The notes beneath the pieces were generated by a model that made no database searches, was not told where the DNA came from, and was given only the letters and a program-made list of their open reading frames with translations. This document shows, in pieces, positions 1 to 4,524 of a stretch of 5,551 nucleotides of DNA. This DNA comes from Betaproteobacteria bacterium (GTDB taxonomy: Bacteria > Pseudomonadota > Gammaproteobacteria > Burkholderiales > Burkholderiaceae_C), in the NCBI GenBank assembly GCA_009922295.1, contig RFWA01000180.1:1-5551 (forward strand), given 5' to 3'. The stretch's first letter is position 1. Each line of letters begins with the position of its first letter. Position numbers and translations under genes: made by a program.

Positions 1-775
1 GGGCGACGACCACGTCAACAACACGCCGCGCCAGATCAACATCTTTGAGGCCCTGGGCCATGTGCCGCCGGTGTACGCGCACCTGCCCACCGTGCTCAAT
101 GAGCAGGGCGAGAAGATGAGCAAGCGCAACGGCGCCAAGCCCGTCACCCAGTACCGTGACGAAGGCTACCTGCCTGATGCCATGGTGAACTACCTGGCCC
201 GCCTGGGCTGGAGCCATGGCGACGACGAAATCTTCAGCCGCGAGCAGTTTTTGCAGTGGTTCAACCTGGACCACCTGGGCCGCAGCGCCGCCCAGTTTGA
301 CGAAGCCAAGCTGCGCTGGGTCAACGCCCAGCACCTCAAGGCCACGGCGGATGAGGTGCTGGCCCCGCTGGTGGCGCAGCAGCTGAAAGGCCGCGCCGTG
401 ACGGTGGACGAGCGCCTGCCCCGAATCTGCGCCCTGTTTAAAGACCGTTGCGACACCACGCTGGTGCTGGCCGACTGGGCCCAGGCCTTTTATGCCGATG
501 TGCGTCCATCTCCCGAAGAGGTGGCGCAGCATGTGACGGACGCGGTGCGCCCGGCCCTGGCCCTGCTGGCGGACAAGTTGGCCAGCTGCGACTGGCAGCG
601 CGCCGCTATTGCCGCCGCCATCAAAGAGGTGCTGGCCGCCTGCGCCCTGAAGATGCCGCAACTGGCCATGCCGGTGCGTGTGCTGGTAATGGGCACGGCC
701 CAGACGCCATCGCTGGATGCGGTGCTGGAACTGTGCGACCGAGAAAAAGTCCTACAGCGGCTCCAGGCCGCCTGA
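1..775 (+). CDS. gltX: Glutamyl-tRNA synthetase, C-terminal part (5' end outside window)
   Basis: This enzyme charges tRNA-Glu with glutamate in the cytoplasm and is a class I aminoacyl-tRNA synthetase. The first complete codon is at 2, giving 257 residues to the TGA at 773-775. The frame is open to the left edge and already reads conserved sequence there (GDDHVNNTPRQ), so the GTG at 62 is an internal valine and not the start. The class I signature KMSKR, which binds ATP, is at fragment residues 38-42. It is followed by the typical GluRS stretch YRDEGYLPDAMVNYLARLGWSH-like (conserved core LARLGWSHGDDEIF) and then the helical anticodon-binding domain, ending near QTPSLDAVLEL. Bacterial GluRS is about 465-470 residues, so roughly the N-terminal 45%, with the HIGH motif, is missing at the window edge. 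Codons are strongly GC-biased, unlike the genes to the right. The next genes are tRNAs, including its own substrate tRNA-Glu. Confidence 0.97.
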   Translation, partial: GDDHVNNTPRQINIFEALGHVPPVYAHLPTVLNEQGEKMSKRNGAKPVTQYRDEGYLPDAMVNYLARLGWSHGDDEIFSREQFLQWFNLDHLGRSAAQFDEAKLRWVNAQHLKATADEVLAPLVAQQLKGRAVTVDERLPRICALFKDRCDTTLVLADWAQAFYADVRPSPEEVAQHVTDAVRPALALLADKLASCDWQRAAIAAAIKEVLAACALKMPQLAMPVRVLVMGTAQTPSLDAVLELCDREKVLQRLQAA

Positions 776-785
776 AAATTGACGC

Positions 786-791
786 TATAAT
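786..791 (+). promoter_or_regulatory. Candidate -10 box for the tRNA operon
   Basis: A perfect TATAAT lies 10 bp after the gltX stop and 59 bp before tRNA-Ala, with T-rich flanks. The positions 16-18 bp upstream (around 762-769, inside gltX) do not resemble TTGACA. The TTGACG at 779-784 is too close to be its -35 box. The position fits a tRNA operon promoter, but only the -10 part is supported. Read-through from gltX could also feed the tRNAs. Confidence 0.4.
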
Positions 792-850
792 TTAAGGCTC
801 GGAAAACGGGATTGCCAGTGTGGCTTAGGTCACAGGTAGCTCGGGTAGAA

Positions 851-926
<76 letters not shown>

Positions 927-940
927 CCATTTTTCGGGAA

Positions 941-956
941 ACAGCTGCAAAGCTGT
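941..956 (+). other. GCAA-tetraloop hairpin in the tRNA-Ala/tRNA-Glu spacer
   Basis: ACAGCT at 941-946 pairs perfectly with AGCTGT at 951-956 around the GNRA tetraloop GCAA. It sits in the 57-nt spacer between two tRNAs of one likely transcript. There is no T-tract after it, so it is not a terminator. A role in precursor folding or processing is possible but inferred. Confidence 0.5.
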
Positions 957-983
957 GTGTTGAGACGGAAGTCCAAAGGTTTT

Positions 984-1059
984 GACCCCATCGTCTAGAG
1001 GCCTAGGACATCACCCTTTCACGGTGAGTACCGGGGTTCGAATCCCCGTGGGGTCGCCA
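984..1059 (+). tRNA. tRNA-Glu (anticodon TTC)
   Basis: This 76-nt cloverleaf has acceptor GACCCCA (984-990) pairing with TGGGGTC (1049-1055). The anticodon stem TCACC/GGTGA encloses loop CTTTCAC with anticodon TTC. The T-loop is TTCGAAT on a CGGGG/CCCCG stem. The discriminator is G, and CCA is encoded at 1057-1059. It is the substrate of the enzyme encoded by gltX just upstream, and also the glutamate donor for tetrapyrrole synthesis in proteobacteria. Confidence 0.97.
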
Positions 1060-1098
1060 GGTTTCATCGCAAGATGAGCAAGGCGCAAGCCGGTAACA

Positions 1099-1140
1099 GC
1101 CGGTCCGAAAGGGCCGGTGGCTTGGCTCGAAAGAGCAAAG
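1099..1140 (+). other. Two consecutive GAAA-tetraloop hairpins in the tRNA-Glu/tRNA-Asp spacer
   Basis: The first hairpin is CCGGTCC (1100-1106), loop GAAA (1107-1110), GGGCCGG (1111-1117): seven pairs with one T-G wobble, extendable by the G1099-T1118 wobble. The second is GCTC (1125-1128), loop GAAA (1129-1132), GAGC (1133-1136). It is extended by CTT (1121-1123) with AAG (1138-1140) across a single G-A mismatch. Neither is followed by a T-run, so these are transcript structures rather than terminators. Confidence 0.5.
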
Positions 1141-1153
1141 GTTGCCGCTACCA

Positions 1154-1230
1154 GGAGTGGTAGTTCAGTTGGTTAGAATACCGGCCTGTCACGCCGGGGG
1201 TCGCGGGTTCGAGTCCCGTCCACTCCGCCA
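1154..1230 (+). tRNA. tRNA-Asp (anticodon GTC)
   Basis: This 77-nt cloverleaf has acceptor GGAGTGG (1154-1160) pairing with CCACTCC (1220-1226). The anticodon stem CCGGC/GCCGG encloses loop CTGTCAC with anticodon GTC. The T-arm is GCGGG/CCCGT with loop TTCGAGT (last pair wobble). The discriminator is G, and CCA is encoded at 1228-1230. It is the last tRNA before the terminator and the one nearest the accessory region. No second copy of its 3' end was found in the window. Confidence 0.97.
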
Positions 1231-1241
1231 AGTATTGAGGA

Positions 1242-1273
1242 AAAACGGGGCCTAGCGCCCCGTTTTCTTTTTT
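1242..1273 (+). terminator. Strong bidirectional rho-independent terminator
   Basis: A 10-bp stem, AAAACGGGGC at 1242-1251 with its perfect complement at 1257-1266, encloses the loop CTAGC. It is followed by CTTTTTT (1267-1273). It ends the tRNA transcript 12 nt after tRNA-Asp. Read on the minus strand, the same stem is followed by a T-run from the A-tract at 1241-1245. It can therefore also stop transcription coming from the convergent fic gene, whose stop codon is 94 bp away. Confidence 0.92.
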
Positions 1274-1366
1274 ACATACCAATTTACCCAACATTGAATT
1301 CAAGGCTGGGCTTGAGGCAGTGTCACTTCCCGCACCCCTTGCACAACTCCCCCGATAGACAAACCT

Positions 1367-2476
1367 TTACGACGAATAGGGCGAAACATCGTTGTCATCC
1401 CGCGTCAGCAAGCGCATCAGCTTGGGATGAATAAATAGCTTGTCACGGCCGACGGTTCGTTCTTGCAGCACCCCAATTTCAACGAGCTGCTTGAGATAGC
1501 GCGATGCTGCTTGGCGACCGGCAAGGTCTCGCTCCACGAGGTTTTGGATTCGGCAGTAGGGCAGGTCGAAGATCAAATCAACCAGCTCACGGCTATAAAT
1601 TTTCGGTGCGGCCTGCTTGACATGGCTGATGGTCAATGCCGACAGATTGCGGATCGCTGAGATCTTGGCCGTCGTCCACCGTGCCGTATCCTCAATACCC
1701 ACAAGCAAATAAATAATCCACGGCTCCCATGCTTGGCTACGGGTGATGTCTAGCAGCAGTCGGTAGTATTCGGCCTTGTTCTTGATGATGTGGCGGCTGA
1801 GATAAAGAATCGGTAGCGTCAGCAAGTCTTCCTGAATCAGAAACAGGCTGTTCAGAATGCGCCCGGTGCGACCGTTGCCATCGGTGAAGGGGTGGATCGC
1901 CTCAAACTGGTAATGCCCAACCGCCATGCGGATCAATGGATCGATATCGCGCTGTTCATGAAGATAGCGCTCCCAATTGGCGAGTTTGGTTCTCAGCAAA
2001 TCTTCACCGGCAGGCGGGGTGTAGATCACTTCGCCGGTTGCTTGGTTGGCGAGAGCCGTTCCCGGTACGCGCCTGACCTGCATCTCAATGCCCTTGATGC
2101 GTGTGCAAACCTGTTCAGCCATGCGGGTGTTCAGTGGGAATTGCTTGAGTGCCCGGTAGCCTTCCAGCAGTGCGCTGCTGTGGCGCAATGCTTCGCGGGT
2201 GGCCGGGTCGGCTTGCTCTCCGGCGCTCTGGTACTGAAAAAGTCGGTCTGTCGTGGTGACGATGTTTTCGATTTCCGAACTGGCTTGTGCTTCCAGGAGC
2301 GGCAGCGCATTGATCAAAACCCCTTGATTGGGAATTAGCTCCGCTGCTTGCTTCAGTTCCGCCAATGCTGCGCGCGCGGCAATGCACTGCTTGAGCACTG
2401 GGCGTGTCTCTACCTCTGCAGCGGGCGGCAAGGGTGGCAAGTCGTTGTAGGGTTGGTCTGCGCGCCAATCGGTCAT
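1367..2476 (-). CDS. Fic family AMP-transferase (class II, self-inhibited)
   Basis: Fic enzymes usually transfer AMP from ATP to a hydroxyl side chain of a target protein. The 369-residue product has a Fic_N-like region (about 15-90), the Fic core with the full motif HPFTDGNGRTGR at residues 195-206 (catalytic H195, phosphate-binding GNGR, R206), and a C-terminal winged-helix-like region (about 290-355). The N-terminal SSEIEN (66-71) matches the inhibitory [S/T]xxxE[G/N] motif, with E70 the expected inhibitory glutamate. This makes it class II, close in length and layout to the Shewanella oneidensis Fic protein. No small FicA-type antitoxin gene lies beside it, as expected when inhibition is intramolecular. 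The ATG at 2474-2476 has no clear Shine-Dalgarno sequence and an A/T-rich leader. It lies downstream of int on the same strand but has its own promoter. The target protein cannot be told from sequence. Confidence 0.93.
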   Translation of the reverse strand: MTDWRADQPYNDLPPLPPAAEVETRPVLKQCIAARAALAELKQAAELIPNQGVLINALPLLEAQASSEIENIVTTTDRLFQYQSAGEQADPATREALRHSSALLEGYRALKQFPLNTRMAEQVCTRIKGIEMQVRRVPGTALANQATGEVIYTPPAGEDLLRTKLANWERYLHEQRDIDPLIRMAVGHYQFEAIHPFTDGNGRTGRILNSLFLIQEDLLTLPILYLSRHIIKNKAEYYRLLLDITRSQAWEPWIIYLLVGIEDTARWTTAKISAIRNLSALTISHVKQAAPKIYSRELVDLIFDLPYCRIQNLVERDLAGRQAASRYLKQLVEIGVLQERTVGRDKLFIHPKLMRLLTRDDNDVSPYSS

Positions 2477-2509
2477 GGTTTAATTATTTAAATTTTGCGA
2501 CACGTTCTC

Positions 2510-2538
2510 AGTTTATGTCGCTGGCGGCGACAGGTCAA
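2510..2538 (-). promoter_or_regulatory. fic promoter with an inverted-repeat operator in its spacer
   Basis: Read on the minus strand, the -35 is TTGACC (2538-2533) and the -10 is TAAACT (2515-2510), with exactly 17 bp between them. That spacer is itself a perfect inverted repeat: TGTCGC at 2516-2521 and GCGACA at 2527-2532 around 5 bp. A further half-site GCGACA lies at 2497-2502, between the promoter and the start codon. The arrangement suits a dimeric repressor that competes with RNA polymerase. Which protein binds is unknown. Confidence 0.6.
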
Positions 2539-2637
2539 TCAAATATGTTGCGGTTCTTCTGAAAGCACAACATAGCGTGCCCCACCCCGGCAGCACCGTG
2601 GATCGGGTAAGGTTGGCATCTTCCCTTGGAGTACCAC

Positions 2638-2709
2638 ATGCCCACAAACATATTCCCCAGCGGCCGGGCTGCCGCGGTGCCGGCTACGTACACCCTGTCG
2701 CCAAGCTAG
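2638..2709 (+). CDS. Possible small ORF or remnant gene start (23 aa)
   Basis: ATG at 2638-2640 is preceded by GGAG (2628-2631) at a good 6-nt spacing. The frame reads MPTNIFPSGRAAAVPATYTL and ends at TAG (2707-2709). It is convergent with int and overlaps the last 26 bp of it. No function is recognised. It may be the surviving N-terminus of a gene cut by the arrival of the recombinase, a real small protein, or chance; the SD match is the only support. A weak promoter-like TTGCGG (2548-2553) with CATAGC 17 bp further on lies upstream. Confidence 0.2.
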   Translation: MPTNIFPSGRAAAVPATYTLSPS

Positions 2710-3886
2710 TGGGCTGCACAGCAGGCAACATCACAGCCCCCACCGCCAAGCTGGCGGCATTGGCAGCCGCAAGCAAGGTGTCATGGCTTAGGTGCGCGTA
2801 CCGCTGGGTTGTTTTGACCTGCGTGTGCCCCAGGATGTGCTGCACCTCGTACAGCGTGCGGCCTGAGTTGATCAGCAGGCTGGCAAACGAATGCCTTAGG
2901 TCGTGCATCCTCACATCAGCCAGGCCCGCACTTGTACGTGCCGTGTCCCAAGCGCAGAAGATAGACACATAGGGCTTGTCAGTTTTAGGGTTAGCAAACG
3001 CCCACTTGCAGTCAAACTTGCGGGGCATGGTTTGCAGCAGCGCCAGCGCACCATCGGAGAGGGGCACGTGCCGGGCCTTGCCTGACTTGCTGATCGGGAT
3101 GCGCCAAGCCCTTCGAACCAGGTCGAAGTCTTCCCAGCTGGCATCCAGCACCTCGCGCTTGCGTGCCCCGGTCAGAATCAGCATGGGCACGATGAATTTG
3201 AGGCTGGTGTTCTCGCTTTGGCACACTGCCCCGTACAGGCGTTCTGCCTCTTCCACTGACAAGTAGCGCTCCATCTTGTTGTTTTCTTCCATGAGCGGAA
3301 TGCCCTTGCATGGGTTGACGCTGACGCCGGGCAACTCCCACTTCAGGGCCAGGTTGAAGACGTACCGCATCATGATCAGCAGCCGGTTGGCCGAGCCAGC
3401 AGCAGCGCCCGCGGCTTTGCGCTCGGAGTGCATCTTCACAATGTCCTGCCGCGTGATCTCGTCCATATAGCGCTTGCCAAAGCGCGGCAGTATGTGGTTT
3501 TTGAGCAGGCTCACATCGGTTACCCAACTGCGCTTGTATGACTTCACATACGGCAGGTACTGCTCGTCAATAAAGGTTGCAAAGGTTGGTGCTGCCCTGG
3601 TTTGGGCCTTTAACTCGCAGGGGTCTTGGCCGTTGGCAATTTGGTTCAGGGTTGAGCGGCACTTGCTGCGCGCCTGTATCAGGGTCAAAACGCTGCCGTC
3701 ACCAATACGATACTGGCGTTGTTTACCGCGATCGTTGGTGTATCTCAGATAATAAGTTTTGCCTCCACTTTTCCGAACCTCAAGAACCAGGCCCTTGCAG
3801 GCCAAGTCTGTGGTTTCTTGTTTGGACTGGTCAGCTGGACATTTAGAGGCGTTCACACTGTACTGATTAAGCGATATTTGGACCAT
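2684..3886 (-). CDS. Tyrosine-type site-specific recombinase / integrase
   Basis: The enzyme cuts and rejoins DNA at specific sites through a covalent 3'-phosphotyrosine link, as phage and island integrases do. The 400-residue product has an N-terminal arm-DNA-binding-like region (about 15-95, with GLVLEVRKSGGKTYYLRY), a SAM-like core-binding region (about 99-190, with FIDEQYLPYVKSYKRSW) and a C-terminal catalytic domain (about 205-375). All catalytic residues are visible: R242 in TGARKRE, K267 in SKSGKARHVPL, H328 and R331 in HDLRHSF, H354 in LGHTQ, and nucleophile Y363 in TTQRYAHL. The start at 3884-3886 is preferred because AGGAG lies 8 nt upstream; an ATG 14 codons earlier (3928) has no such site and would lie inside the operator. 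It is transcribed divergently from an Xre repressor. It is intact, so probably active. Confidence 0.95.
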   Translation of the reverse strand: MVQISLNQYSVNASKCPADQSKQETTDLACKGLVLEVRKSGGKTYYLRYTNDRGKQRQYRIGDGSVLTLIQARSKCRSTLNQIANGQDPCELKAQTRAAPTFATFIDEQYLPYVKSYKRSWVTDVSLLKNHILPRFGKRYMDEITRQDIVKMHSERKAAGAAAGSANRLLIMMRYVFNLALKWELPGVSVNPCKGIPLMEENNKMERYLSVEEAERLYGAVCQSENTSLKFIVPMLILTGARKREVLDASWEDFDLVRRAWRIPISKSGKARHVPLSDGALALLQTMPRKFDCKWAFANPKTDKPYVSIFCAWDTARTSAGLADVRMHDLRHSFASLLINSGRTLYEVQHILGHTQVKTTQRYAHLSHDTLLAAANAASLAVGAVMLPAVQPTSLATGCT

Positions 3887-3894
3887 TAAAATAA

Positions 3895-3899
3895 CTCCT
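3895..3899 (-). promoter_or_regulatory. Ribosome binding site that sets the int start
   Basis: On the minus strand, AGGAG is followed by TTATTTTA (8 nt) and then ATG at 3886-3884. This decides for the 400-residue start over the longer 414-residue frame. Confidence 0.75.
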
Positions 3900-3928
3900 T
3901 GATACTTATATGATATTTTATGTATCAT
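3899..3928 (+). promoter_or_regulatory. xre promoter within the int/xre divergent region
   Basis: TTGATA (3899-3904) and TATCAT (3923-3928), each one mismatch from consensus, are separated by 18 bp. Transcription would begin near 3935, giving a leader of about 8 nt before the xre ATG. This fits the lack of a Shine-Dalgarno sequence there and suggests a near-leaderless message. On the minus strand the same A/T-rich block offers only a weaker int promoter (-10-like TATAAG). Confidence 0.5.
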
Positions 3929-3929
3929 A
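3900..3929. promoter_or_regulatory. Palindromic operator between int and xre
   Basis: TATGATA (3909-3915) and TATCATA (3923-3929) form a perfect 7-bp inverted repeat around 7 bp. A further half-site TGATAC at 3900-3905 is the exact inverse of GTATCA at 3922-3927. Related half-sites thus start at 3900, 3911 and 3922, each 11 bp apart, about one helical turn. The block covers the xre promoter and the start region of the int transcript. Autoregulation by the Xre protein with control of int is the likely role, by inference. Confidence 0.55.
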
Positions 3930-3942
3930 AAAACGTAGCATC

Positions 3943-4257
3943 ATGCATGAAAATGTGTTCCGATTCGCAATCCAGATCAAGGCCGGGAGAACAGTTCTCG
4001 GCTGGAGCCAATCAGAATTGGCAATAAAAGCGGGGGTGGCTCGGCCAACGGTTGCCCGCATTGAGTCCTTCTCGATGCAGCCAAAGCTGGCGACGGCGGA
4101 GAAGATAAAAGATGCACTGCGTCTTGCTGGTATCGAATTTTCTGACCACCAGCCAGAGCTTGGTTTCGCGATGATTGTCAAAAGCGCGGCGGTTCAAGTT
4201 CAGCTAGATGAAATCATCCGACGAGAGACTGAATTGACCCAAAAGGTCATCAAATAA
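3943..4257 (+). CDS. Xre-family helix-turn-helix repressor (104 aa)
   Basis: This is a small DNA-binding protein. Its Cro/CI-type helix-turn-helix spans about residues 12-65, with helix 2 in WSQSELAIKAG (21-31) and the recognition helix in VARPTVARIE (32-41). The following LATAEKIKDALRLAGIEF is the hallmark of the Xre subgroup often linked to integrases and phage modules. The C-terminus (about 85-104, DEIIRRETELTQKVIK) is charged and probably helical; it may serve dimerisation. The ATG at 3943-3945 has no clear ribosome binding site. Its probable operator is the palindrome just upstream, shared with the divergent int gene. It lacks any toxin partner directly downstream: 240 bp of non-coding sequence follow. 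Base composition is more A/T-rich than gltX. Confidence 0.85.
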   Translation: MHENVFRFAIQIKAGRTVLGWSQSELAIKAGVARPTVARIESFSMQPKLATAEKIKDALRLAGIEFSDHQPELGFAMIVKSAAVQVQLDEIIRRETELTQKVIK

Positions 4258-4300
4258 TCTCCTGGGTCGTTGAGCAAAGGCTGATGCAGCTCTGGCTTGG

Positions 4301-4320
4301 CACAGGAGAATTACAGGAAG
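4301..4320 (+). repeat. Candidate integrase arm-type site, copy 1
   Basis: ACAGGAGAATTACAGG at 4302-4317 contains two ACAGG units 11 bp apart. It matches copy 2 at 4404-4419 in 15 of 16 positions. Paired direct repeats at one-helical-turn spacing near an int gene are typical of arm sites bound by the recombinase N-terminus. The role is inferred. Confidence 0.45.
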
Positions 4321-4323
4321 GCC

Positions 4324-4348
4324 GGCAGCACTTTTCTTGAATGCTGCC
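4324..4348. repeat. Inverted repeat 7-11-7
   Basis: GGCAGCA (4324-4330) and TGCTGCC (4342-4348) are perfect reverse complements around an 11-nt loop containing TTTTCTT. No T-run follows, so it is a poor terminator. It lies 66 bp after the xre stop, between the two ACAGG repeat pairs. Confidence 0.4.
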
Positions 4349-4402
4349 CCCCTGCGGCCCTGGCTGACTGGCCCCCAAAGCGCCCACGAAAATACATTCC
4401 GG

Positions 4403-4422
4403 TACAGGAGAAGTACAGGGTG
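4403..4422 (+). repeat. Candidate integrase arm-type site, copy 2
   Basis: ACAGGAGAAGTACAGG at 4404-4419 is the second copy of the 16-bp repeat, again with ACAGG units 11 bp apart. It ends 17 bp before the 12-5-12 inverted repeat. The two copies start 102 bp apart. A single ACAGG in the opposite orientation occurs at 4487-4491 on the far side of the inverted repeat. Confidence 0.45.
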
Positions 4423-4436
4423 GACTGTTTAGGCAA

Positions 4437-4465
4437 GATTTAATTGAAAAATCTTCAATTAAATC
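4437..4465. repeat. Perfect 12-5-12 inverted repeat, candidate recombination core site
   Basis: GATTTAATTGAA (4437-4448) and its exact reverse complement (4454-4465) flank AAATC. Tyrosine recombinases bind inverted core arms of about 11-13 bp around a 5-8 bp crossover region, so the geometry fits. No T-run follows and no coding frame uses it, so a terminator role is less likely. It lies about 25-30 bp before recognisable surface-protein coding sequence begins. Confidence 0.5.
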
Positions 4466-4524
4466 AATGGGTTACAAACACCTAAACCTGTCCGCTCACT
4501 ACTGGTACTGACACATCTGGCGTC

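Larger units (their letters stand above)
2684..4492. mobile_element. Putative integrative-element end (int-xre module with candidate att sites)
   Basis: An intact tyrosine recombinase, a divergent repressor sharing its promoter region, paired direct repeats and a perfect 12-5-12 inverted repeat are grouped together. The right limit is set where recognisable surface-protein coding sequence begins, near 4492. The left limit is not defined; the element could extend to include fic or reach the tRNA-Asp terminator. No matching direct repeat marking a second end was found in the window. This is an interpretation, not a proven boundary. Confidence 0.35.

Noticed and set aside
62..775. GTG at 62 as the gltX start
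   Set aside because: The frame is open to the left edge and encodes conserved GluRS sequence (GDDHVNNTPRQ) before this codon.
779..784. TTGACG as a -35 box for the tRNA operon
   Set aside because: It is 1 bp from TATAAT, and nothing resembling a -10 box is found 16-18 bp downstream of it.
448..795. 115-codon frame overlapping gltX on the plus strand
   Set aside because: It is Gly/Arg/Ala-rich out-of-frame reading of GC-rich gltX and has no start support.
834..850. tRNA-like fragment (GGTAGCTCGGGTAGAAG) before tRNA-Ala
   Set aside because: It vaguely resembles a D-arm but cannot form an acceptor or anticodon arm, so it is probably chance leader sequence.
2577..2972. 131-codon plus-strand frame antisense to the int 3' end
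   Set aside because: It is Arg/Cys-rich with no family features and mostly overlaps the well-supported integrase. Other antisense frames inside fic, int and xre were dropped for the same reason.
3887..3928. Upstream ATG giving a 414-residue integrase
   Set aside because: It lacks a ribosome binding site and lies in the operator palindrome. The ATG at 3886 has AGGAG at 8 nt and a normal integrase N-terminus.
4258..4492. CRISPR array or integron attC in the repeat-bearing gap
   Set aside because: There are only two copies of a 16-bp repeat with an 86-bp gap and no regular spacers. The recombinase shows no recognised IntI-specific insertion, and no attC-like paired R boxes are visible.
4467..4511. 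Short plus-strand frame starting at the ATG at 4467
   Set aside because: It has 14 codons, is in a different frame from the surface protein and has no ribosome binding site, so it does not supply the missing 5' end.
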